Shown here: positions 1 to 6,276 of the stretch, one piece after another
Numbering within the stretch: position 1 is the first letter of the stretch
How the letters are laid out: each line of letters starts with the position of its first letter
NCBI GenBank assembly: GCA_030830145.1
Contig: JAURNO010000217.1
Location: 1-6,971, forward strand
Length of the DNA stretch: 6,971 nucleotides
Reading direction: 5' to 3'
Source: Verrucomicrobiota bacterium
GTDB taxonomy: Bacteria; Verrucomicrobiota; Verrucomicrobiia; Opitutales; Seribacteraceae
Program-made: the position numbers and the translations under genes
The notes under the pieces: model-generated
Told to the model about the DNA's origin: nothing
The model's input: only the letters and a program-made list of their open reading frames with translations
Database searches by the model: none

Positions 1-1436
1 AAAGAGGAGGCTTTATCGTCACCGGCGAGCTTTTGGACGGCAGGGACCATGTCGGTCTTGTCACCTTCCACGATTCTCTTCTGTGAACGGAGGCGCCACC
101 AGAGGTAGGGGTGGGACAGACCGGCAACCAAATCCTTGGGTGGATCCACCTTTACGTGATCCTCGGGAACGATCCGGTAAATGCGACCCAGGCCGATCGG
201 CTTGTCGAGGTTACGCTCAGCCGACTGGTTGCGCAGGTAGGAAGTGAGAAAGCGCTTATGCTGAATGACTCCACGGTGAAAATCCACCACGTAAAGACAA
301 CCGTCGGGTCCCATCGATGCATTGACCGGGCGGAAGCGCTCATCGGTGCTGGCGAGGAACTCACGCTGCTTCCAAACCGCATCCGGGTAGGTCTTGTGCA
401 GGTATTTGTCGGAGGCTGGGAAGGGTTTCTCAGGGACGAAAGCTCCGACTGTGTTAGTGCCTGGAGACATCGAGAAGATGGTTCCCTCCCAATCTTTGCC
501 ATACGCCCCGTGGCTGTGCACGGCCAAACCACTGATCGTGGTCACGCTGGCCACCCGACCATCCTCCAGTATGCGTCCGGGTTTGTAGTTGCGGTTAAGC
601 GCGGTGTTGGGACGAATTCCATAGACCCGGTTGGTGGGAGCACGGACAGAGCTTCCCTTGCTCGGCCATTGCCGGTCGTAGGTTGCCCAGTCGACCTCGA
701 ACCATTGGCTGTTAGCATTGAAATAGAGCCGCCCGTAGGCATCCGAACCCATCCCCCATTGCCCCCGACCACGGGCGGGCATTTGGACGATTTTCCCACG
801 GCGCCAAGCAAGCTTGCGGCTGGACTTCGAGTTGTACATCCAATTGTCCAAAGCGAAGTGCAAGGCGTTTTCGGCGTGCTCGATGTTTCCGTGAGCGGAG
901 GTTGCGAAATCGATCAGTTTCTCCTTCTTGTCGCAGACCAAATCACCATCCTTGTCCTGACAGAACCAAAGGGCTCCCGACTCCACGACCAGAACGCCGC
1001 CGTCGACGAAGGCGATGCAGCGAACGTTGATCATGTCGTCCACGAAGGCGGTCGACTTGTCCATCTTCCCATCGCCGTCGGTGTCTTCGAGAACCATGAC
1101 CCGGCTTTTTCGCTCGTTCTCGTTCGAACCGTCGAGGTCGATCATGTAGGTGCGAAGTTCACCGACCCACATCCTGCCCTCGTCGTCCCAATCCACGAAG
1201 ACGGGATCCTTGACCATGGGCTCATAAGCCACAAGCTCGACCTTGAAGCCGGGGGCGACTTTGAACTTGGCGAGGGATTCCTCGGCCGAGAAGACGGGCA
1301 CCGGGTCGGGCGACCATTTTTTCCAGTTGAGCGAAGAGAGCAAGTCTTTGGCCTTTTCCTTACCGTCTCCCTGCTGGGCATGGGAAAAAGAAGTGAAAAG
1401 CAAAAGACACACAAAGGTTATGAGATGGGAATTCAT
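1..1436 (-). CDS. PVC-type membrane-bound dehydrogenase-like secreted propeller protein (3'-truncated by window edge)
   Basis: The frame is open from the ATG at 1436 to the left edge, giving 478 codons with no stop, so the C-terminus is missing. Residues 1-20 look like a Sec signal peptide: a hydrophobic core (LITFVCLLLF) and a likely cleavage after SHA, before QQGDG. Residues about 55-395 match my memory of the N-terminal domain of PVC-type dehydrogenase/heme-binding proteins: 'FKVAPGFKVELVAYEP', 'DPVFVDWDDEGRMWVGEL', then propeller-like repeats closing with 'MGPDGCLYVVDFHRGVIQH' (375-393). Two Asp-rich, EF-hand/TSP3-like loops occur at 118-126 (DTDGDGKMD) and 161-172 (DKDGDLVCDKKE). The segment from about 441 (SHPYLWWRLRSQKRIVE) resembles the start of the HEAT-like region that usually follows. 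In this family a CxxCH cytochrome domain often ends the protein, but that part would lie outside the window. Likely role: periplasmic oxidation of a sugar or alcohol; the substrate is unknown. No clear Shine-Dalgarno precedes the ATG; the start is chosen because it gives a complete signal peptide. Confidence 0.88.
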   Translation of the reverse strand, partial: MNSHLITFVCLLLFTSFSHAQQGDGKEKAKDLLSSLNWKKWSPDPVPVFSAEESLAKFKVAPGFKVELVAYEPMVKDPVFVDWDDEGRMWVGELRTYMIDLDGSNENERKSRVMVLEDTDGDGKMDKSTAFVDDMINVRCIAFVDGGVLVVESGALWFCQDKDGDLVCDKKEKLIDFATSAHGNIEHAENALHFALDNWMYNSKSSRKLAWRRGKIVQMPARGRGQWGMGSDAYGRLYFNANSQWFEVDWATYDRQWPSKGSSVRAPTNRVYGIRPNTALNRNYKPGRILEDGRVASVTTISGLAVHSHGAYGKDWEGTIFSMSPGTNTVGAFVPEKPFPASDKYLHKTYPDAVWKQREFLASTDERFRPVNASMGPDGCLYVVDFHRGVIQHKRFLTSYLRNQSAERNLDKPIGLGRIYRIVPEDHVKVDPPKDLVAGLSHPYLWWRLRSQKRIVEGDKTDMVPAVQKLAGDDKASS

Positions 1437-1459
1437 AGGGTTACTCTAGTGATAATCAT

Positions 1460-1487
1460 AAAAGAACCAAGCCAAGAGAAGGCTTGG
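1460..1487 (-). terminator. Likely Rho-independent terminator after the cytochrome c/propeller gene
   Basis: On the minus strand a perfect 7 bp stem CCAAGCC / GGCTTGG (1487-1481 and 1473-1467) encloses a 7-base loop TTCTCTT, and is followed directly by the T-rich stretch TTCTTTT (1466-1460). It lies 12 bases past the TGA of the upstream gene. On the plus strand the same stem is followed by GCAAAGG with no T-run, so the signal is directional. The stem is short and the T-run is interrupted, so termination may be partial, which would let some transcripts continue into the next gene. Confidence 0.6.
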
Positions 1488-1499
1488 GCAAAGGATTTC

Positions 1500-4073
1500 T
1501 CAATGCCCCAGAGAGCGGGCATAGAGGATGATCGATTGAATTTGCTCCTCGTTGAGCACCCCCTCGTAAATGGGCATGCCGGCCTCTCCGTTGACGGCCC
1601 CTTCGGCAACTTTTGCGGTGGGATTGAGAATGGATTCACGTAAATAAGCCTCGTCGGCGGTCACTGTTTCTCCGGTGAGAAGCTTGCGTTTGGAACCGAA
1701 CAAACCAAGCCAACTCGGACCCGTCCTTCCTTCCCGCGACCCATCTACCGAATGACATCCGATGCAACCCAACTGTCCGTAAAGGGCCTTGCCTTTTTCA
1801 AGAGTGGGTTCGATCGATTCTATGGCGATGGTGTGAGCACCCGTGAGGTTCAAGTCGACTTGATCATCGGCAAACCCTTCCTTCTTCAAGAACAGCTTGC
1901 GCAAGAGGTGAGCGGTTAAAAAGCTTTTGTTTTTCAAAGGAGATCCTTCGGCAGTCTTCAGTTCGTAAGCCACTTCGACCTGCATGGCCGGGCCCATATC
2001 AGGCACACCGACAAAGACCGTTCTTTTGTTCTGGGATAATTTGACCGAGGAGATGGAAAGCTCCTCGGTCCCCGGGGAACCGTCCAACTTAAAGTTGGCG
2101 GATCCGTACTTGGGCGTGCGCTTGTAGTTCCAACGCCGAATCGAATAGGAACTTTTTTGCAAAGCTTTCTTTGACTCGAGGGCCTGGGCAAAACGCAAAA
2201 GAATTCCCCGCTTGCCAACCCGAAGGTCGATGGGAACGGGCAGAACGCGATGGGGGTTGGGGCGGACCCGCCCAAGAAAAGTTTTGGTTTTCGCTTTGCT
2301 TCCCCAGACGTTGAAACCCGTAAGATAAAGAAGGCCGTCCGCCGGGTTGACCGCCCCTTTTAGCAAAGGATCTTCGAGGGCCAAAGGCAAGGGGGTGACT
2401 CCGCCTTGGGAAACGAATTCGTCCGAATCGACGTGAACCTGAAAGAGACGGGGCGGATGATAGGAGAGCAGGATCGGTTGACCGGAAAGCCCGGCCATTT
2501 TGGAATCATGCAGCCAAACTACGGCCGCCGCCGAGCCACATTCCTGATGGGGTATCCATGTGAGGGGCGGACTGACCAGCTTGTCCTTGTCCGCATCCCC
2601 GTTCGGGTGCCCGTAAAAACAGCCCCGTTGCACAAAGGTCACGGGCGTCGAAGGTACGAAATGCCCTTGCTGGTCGGTGGCCACGATTTGATCGGTGACA
2701 AGGTCGTAGCCCAAGTAGGGTTGACGGAATCCCTCCGCCACGCGTTCGACTTGACGACCATCCGGGGAAATCAAGAGGATGGCTCCCGAGGAGCGACCGA
2801 CCGTGCTTCCGGTCTGACCGGGTTTGCAAATGAGGAAACTTCCGTCCTTCATGACCTCGAGGGCCGAGGCGAATTCCCGGGTCTCGGCGGTCTGGTCGAT
2901 TTGCGTGCAAAAAAGTTCATGGTGATCCGCCTCCCCATTCCCATCGCGGTCGTGAAGGTGCCAGAGTCCGTTGCGGTCGAAAACGAATATTTCCTCGTCG
3001 CGCAAGCGTAAGCCTAGTGGTTCATGAAGACCGGATGCGAAGCGCCACCACTTCACTTGCCCGGAACCAGGACGCAACCCCTCCCCCATCCAGACGTCCC
3101 CGTCAAAGGTGACCAAGGCGATGCGTCCGTCTTCGAAGAAGTCAATTCCGGCAGCCCGTACGGCCCGACCGTAGGGGTTTTTCAAGGGCAAAGGGATCCG
3201 TTCGTAATGGAGGGAATCCTTTGCTTTCTTTTCATCAAGGGAAACCACGACCGCTTCTTTCCAACGGCGCTCCCCGATCTTTGAGGATTGGACGGGCTTT
3301 GTGGAAAGCGGACAAAAAAGAGAAACGATTTGACTCTCTTGGGAGGCTGGGATGAGGCAAACGATATGGCCATCGACCTCCTCCAATCTCCCCTCCCCTC
3401 GAGAAGAAAACTCGGATGCGCCGGAATCCATTTGGGCAAGAACAAGGTAAAGACTGTTTGCATGAGGTTCGATCTCCAACTTGCGGATGAGGCCATCCTT
3501 CCCCAAACGGATACGTTCCCGAACGAAAGTCCTTGCGATCTCGTACTCAAGTTCGATGGTGGAACGCAGGCTAATTCCCTTGAAACGGGCAATCTCCGGA
3601 TCAAGACCTCCACGGCCTACGTCTTCCTTGGAGGGGTGCACCGGTCGCGGATCCGTAAAATCAGGTTTGCCCGAACCCACGCCTGGATAGAGTCCGTTTT
3701 GAAAAAGAATTTTTCCTTTGGGTTTGGGTAAGGCTTTCTGACCGCTCCCCACCTTCTTCAATTCGTAGGGGTAGCTGTTGACGGCCATGCCGGCGTTTTC
3801 AAAAGGAAGGTCATTGGCTTTCCAGACGACCGCCACCCGAAGCAAGTCCAGGTCGTAGGCGAGGTAGTGCTCATTACCCAGGGGCAGAACAATCGCCCGC
3901 GGGGTCAGGTTATCCTTGATCCTTTCGGAGCGCCCATCGACCACGCAGGAGAAAAAGGGAAAGTCTTTCTCAATCCATTGGTTCCAAGGCGGAGGTTTTT
4001 TGGGATCCTTGGCGGTCGCGATGCCCATCGTAAATACGAAGGCCAAGCCTACCAACCAAGGACGGACTCTCAT
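1500..4073 (-). CDS. Secreted propeller protein with C-terminal cytochrome c domain (DUF6797-like)
   Basis: An 857-residue protein, probably periplasmic. The start at 4073 is preferred over an in-frame ATG at 4154: it places a clean signal peptide (MRVRPWLVGLAFVFTMGIATA, cleavage after ATA) at the N-terminus and gives an ATGA overlap with the upstream stop, whereas the longer form adds 27 non-hydrophobic residues inside the neighbouring gene. Residues about 30-270 are a beta-rich region that resembles the DUF6797 domain of PVC proteins (recalled, not searched). Residues about 300-595 look like a propeller of the sorbosone/glucose dehydrogenase-like kind (GIDFFEDGRIALVTFDGDVW, GLHEPLGLRLRDEEIFVFDRNG, NPADGLLYLTGFNVWGS), with an Asp-rich loop DRDGNGEAD at 375-383. 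The C-terminal domain has one heme c site, CIGCH at 770-774, with His774 as proximal ligand; Met833 in GEAGMPIYEG is the probable distal ligand. The likely role is substrate oxidation with electron transfer through the heme. An AAGGAAGAG stretch lies 13 bases upstream of the ATG, rather far, so translation probably depends on coupling to the preceding gene. Confidence 0.87.
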   Translation of the reverse strand: MRVRPWLVGLAFVFTMGIATAKDPKKPPPWNQWIEKDFPFFSCVVDGRSERIKDNLTPRAIVLPLGNEHYLAYDLDLLRVAVVWKANDLPFENAGMAVNSYPYELKKVGSGQKALPKPKGKILFQNGLYPGVGSGKPDFTDPRPVHPSKEDVGRGGLDPEIARFKGISLRSTIELEYEIARTFVRERIRLGKDGLIRKLEIEPHANSLYLVLAQMDSGASEFSSRGEGRLEEVDGHIVCLIPASQESQIVSLFCPLSTKPVQSSKIGERRWKEAVVVSLDEKKAKDSLHYERIPLPLKNPYGRAVRAAGIDFFEDGRIALVTFDGDVWMGEGLRPGSGQVKWWRFASGLHEPLGLRLRDEEIFVFDRNGLWHLHDRDGNGEADHHELFCTQIDQTAETREFASALEVMKDGSFLICKPGQTGSTVGRSSGAILLISPDGRQVERVAEGFRQPYLGYDLVTDQIVATDQQGHFVPSTPVTFVQRGCFYGHPNGDADKDKLVSPPLTWIPHQECGSAAAVVWLHDSKMAGLSGQPILLSYHPPRLFQVHVDSDEFVSQGGVTPLPLALEDPLLKGAVNPADGLLYLTGFNVWGSKAKTKTFLGRVRPNPHRVLPVPIDLRVGKRGILLRFAQALESKKALQKSSYSIRRWNYKRTPKYGSANFKLDGSPGTEELSISSVKLSQNKRTVFVGVPDMGPAMQVEVAYELKTAEGSPLKNKSFLTAHLLRKLFLKKEGFADDQVDLNLTGAHTIAIESIEPTLEKGKALYGQLGCIGCHSVDGSREGRTGPSWLGLFGSKRKLLTGETVTADEAYLRESILNPTAKVAEGAVNGEAGMPIYEGVLNEEQIQSIILYARSLGH

Positions 4074-5089
4074 CCGAGGTACAAATCTCTTCCTTTGGCC
4101 AGACTGGCGATCTTGCGGTCGGCCACCGAACGCTTGAGCATCCAGAATCCGCAATCAGGGTGAACGAACTTAACCCGACCCGCCCCCAGAGCGCGTTCCG
4201 CGTCCTCGATTGCCTGGGCGATCTCTTCGGGCGTCTCGACATGATTGACCTTGATGTCGACCACCCCTAGACCGATCCCGATCTGCGGGCGGATTTCCTT
4301 CAGCGCTTCGAGGTCGTCCTTCGGGCGATGAGCCAGTTCCAAAACAAGGTGGTCGGTATGCAACGCATTGAGAAACTCCAGCAAGGGCTTCCATTTCCCG
4401 GCCTGAATAGTCTGCCCCCCGTAGTTTCCAAAGCAAAAATGAACCCCGGTCGGACCATCGAAGGCATCGAGTACGCGATTCATGGCCTCGGCGGCCAAGG
4501 GCCCGTGTTCCGGACTGCCCGGAATATTGGCTTCGTCCACTTGCAGGCATGAACAGGGCAATCCTTTGACTTGTTCGGCCAGAACATCCGCAATCGCCAT
4601 GGTCAAAGTTTCAAAATTACCGTAGTGGGTATCCAAAAGGGTGCGGGCGAGCATGTAAGGACTGGTGACGGTGAACTTGAAGGCCCCCCCGGCGACACTT
4701 CCGGTCCGGGCGCAATCCTCGATCAGGTTGAGCCCGCCTCCGTGCAAACTCTCGCGTACCACGGCAGCTGGTTTCGAACGAAAACCCATTTCCTGCTTGG
4801 CCCGGAAAGCTTCGGTGTCGGAGCGCCCGATGGTCGAATCGCATCCGCCCATGGATCCGACGAAATACTCGATCATCCCGTTCGTATCCGGGTGATTGAC
4901 GTCGAACCGATACAGTTCGCCATCGGTCGGCAAATCGATCCCCGACTGGCGCTGGGTATCGAAGATCACCCGGGTGGCATCGATGACCGCCTGCTCGGAC
5001 GGCAGAGCGCTCAACCAATCCGGTACCGGGTAGGACCCGACGGTGGTGGTAAGGATTGAGGGTTCGTTGGGAATGGGTGATGGGCTCAT
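4070..5089 (-). CDS. Short MetE C-terminal-like zinc-dependent methyl/thiol-transfer enzyme (cobalamin-independent methionine synthase II family)
   Basis: A cytoplasmic protein of 339 residues from the ATG at 5089; an in-frame ATG at 5095 would add two residues. The downstream ATG is chosen because AAGGA (5100-5096) sits 6 bases before it but directly abuts the other. The protein resembles the C-terminal catalytic half of MetE: 'TTTVGSYPVP' near the N-terminus, 'LQVDEANIP' (Asp185-Glu186), and all four expected zinc ligands, His217 and Cys219 in VHFCFGNYGG, Glu251 in LVLELAHR, and Cys313 in HPDCGF. Classical MetE is about 750 residues with a duplicated barrel; the N-terminal half is absent here. 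Short relatives include stand-alone core methionine synthases and epoxyalkane:coenzyme M transferases, so a methionine-making role should not be assumed. It follows the oxidoreductase gene by 42 bp and its TGA overlaps the ATG of the exported cytochrome protein. The natural thiol acceptor and the methyl or alkyl donor are unknown. Confidence 0.85.
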   Translation of the reverse strand: MSPSPIPNEPSILTTTVGSYPVPDWLSALPSEQAVIDATRVIFDTQRQSGIDLPTDGELYRFDVNHPDTNGMIEYFVGSMGGCDSTIGRSDTEAFRAKQEMGFRSKPAAVVRESLHGGGLNLIEDCARTGSVAGGAFKFTVTSPYMLARTLLDTHYGNFETLTMAIADVLAEQVKGLPCSCLQVDEANIPGSPEHGPLAAEAMNRVLDAFDGPTGVHFCFGNYGGQTIQAGKWKPLLEFLNALHTDHLVLELAHRPKDDLEALKEIRPQIGIGLGVVDIKVNHVETPEEIAQAIEDAERALGAGRVKFVHPDCGFWMLKRSVADRKIASLAKGRDLYLG

Positions 5090-5095
5090 AGGCAT

Positions 5096-5100
5096 TCCTT
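5096..5100 (-). promoter_or_regulatory. Ribosome binding site that decides the start of the MetE-like gene
   Basis: The minus strand reads AAGGA-ATGCCT-ATG. The purine-rich AAGGA is a good Shine-Dalgarno for the second ATG (5089, spacing 6) but has zero spacing to the first ATG (5095). This supports the shorter protein by two residues. Confidence 0.6.
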
Positions 5101-5131
5101 GATCTAGGTGGAAGGGTTGTAAAATTTCAAA

Positions 5132-6274
5132 TCATAAATCGATCCACTTGCGTTCCTCCCAGGATTGGATACCGACTTCGGCTAGTTCGACCCCTTTGGC
5201 ACCGGACCTCAAATCATAGGAGAAAGGCTCGTCAAGGGCGACATGGCGGAGGAAGAGCTCCCATTGGATTTTGAAGGCATTGTCGTAAGTGGTGGCATCG
5301 GGCACTTCGGACCAGCCTTCGTAAAAATCGATGGGTTGCTCGATGTCCGGGTTCCAAACCGGTTTGGGCGTGACCCCCAGAGCCTGCGTTTGACATCCGC
5401 GTAAATTGACCACGGCCGAGCCCTTGCTTCCGTCCACCTGCATAACGAACAGATCGTCCCGGCGAACGCGGACCGTCCAGGAACTGTTGAATTGGCAAAG
5501 GATTCCGTTTTCCAATTCCATGGTCGCATAGCAGGAATCGTCCGCCGTGCAGGGGTAGGCATTGCCCTGTTCGTCGATTCGTTCGCCGACGTGGGTGGCT
5601 CCCCGACAGGATATGCTTTTGATCGGACCGAACACATTGTCCACGAGGTAGCGCCAGTGACAAAGCATGTCGATCATGATGCCGCCACCGTCTTCCTTGC
5701 GGTAGTTCCAACTCGGACGCTGGGCGGGTTGATCCTCGTCGTGTCCGGTGAACACCCAATAACCGAACTCGCCACGAACGGAAAGAATCTCCCCGAAGAA
5801 TCCTTGGTTGATCAAGGTCTTGAGTTTCCGGATTCCCGGTAACCAGAGTTTGTCTTGGACCGCTCCGTTTTTGACCCCAGCATCCTCACAGAGTTTAGCC
5901 AGTCGAAGGGCTTCGTCGGTCGTGACGGCAGTGGGCTTCTCACAATAGATCGCCTTACCTGCCTTTGCGGCCATCTCCACGAACCGGGCCCGGTGAAGAG
6001 TGGAACTGGCGTCGAAAAAGATTTGGTTGTTCGGATCAGCCAAAGCCTCGTCTATGTTCGTGGTCCAGCGTTCGACCCCGGTTCTCTGAGCCAATGCCTT
6101 GAGCTTGTTCTCGTTTCTTCCCGTCAGGATTGGATCGACCGTGATGATCTCGTCAGGAGAGACTTGCACGCCCCCTTGGTCACGGATGGCGCAAATGGAT
6201 CGGATCAGGTGCTGATTGGTTCCCATGCGTCCGGTGACGCCGTTCATAATGATTCCCAGTTTGTGTTCTTTCAT
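5132..6274 (-). CDS. Gfo/Idh/MocA-family NAD(P)-dependent oxidoreductase
   Basis: A complete 380-residue cytoplasmic protein, a usual length for the family. The N-terminal Rossmann fold begins KLGIIMNGVTGRMG (residues 5-18), a glycine-rich dinucleotide loop, and runs to the family hallmark YCEKPTAV (110-117), whose Lys113 is the expected catalytic or substrate-orienting lysine. The C-terminal alpha/beta domain carries GGGIMIDMLCHW (196-207), with Asp202 and His206 in the usual active-site positions. Family members oxidise or reduce a hydroxyl on sugars, inositols or related polyols, or act by redox-assisted chemistry; the substrate cannot be assigned here. The start at 6274 lies 2 bases after the TAA of the isomerase gene, indicating co-transcription. 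No Shine-Dalgarno is evident, but a later ATG (residue 10) would cut into the first Rossmann strand. The loop GRMG resembles dihydrodipicolinate reductase, but the EKP motif, the GGGxxxDxxxH motif and the length exclude that enzyme. Confidence 0.93.
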   Translation of the reverse strand: MKEHKLGIIMNGVTGRMGTNQHLIRSICAIRDQGGVQVSPDEIITVDPILTGRNENKLKALAQRTGVERWTTNIDEALADPNNQIFFDASSTLHRARFVEMAAKAGKAIYCEKPTAVTTDEALRLAKLCEDAGVKNGAVQDKLWLPGIRKLKTLINQGFFGEILSVRGEFGYWVFTGHDEDQPAQRPSWNYRKEDGGGIMIDMLCHWRYLVDNVFGPIKSISCRGATHVGERIDEQGNAYPCTADDSCYATMELENGILCQFNSSWTVRVRRDDLFVMQVDGSKGSAVVNLRGCQTQALGVTPKPVWNPDIEQPIDFYEGWSEVPDATTYDNAFKIQWELFLRHVALDEPFSYDLRSGAKGVELAEVGIQSWEERKWIDL

Positions 6275-6276
6275 AA

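Noticed and set aside
111..1643. A 510-codon open frame on the plus strand
   Set aside because: It is antisense to the exported dehydrogenase-like gene (1436-1) and the end of its neighbour. Its translation shows no recognisable domain, while the minus frame gives a signal peptide and clear family motifs.
2406..3011. A 201-codon plus-strand open frame
   Set aside because: It lies wholly antisense to the propeller region of the exported cytochrome protein and shows no family motif.
4071..4154. Longer N-terminus for the cytochrome c/propeller protein starting at 4154
   Set aside because: It would overlap the MetE-like gene by 85 bases and put 27 polar residues before an evident signal peptide; the ATG at 4073 explains the data better.
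4571..5059. A 162-codon plus-strand open frame
   Set aside because: It is antisense to the MetE-like gene, whose minus-strand frame has intact zinc-ligand motifs.
5102..5125. Possible promoter (TTGAAA-like box) between the oxidoreductase and MetE-like genes
   Set aside because: At a 17-base spacing the second box would be CTAGAT, a poor match to TATAAT, and the gap of 42 bp fits simple read-through within an operon.
6229..6274. Dihydrodipicolinate reductase identity suggested by the GRMG loop
   Set aside because: The EKP motif, the GGGxxxDxxxH motif and the 380-residue length fit the Gfo/Idh/MocA family; dihydrodipicolinate reductases are shorter and lack these motifs.
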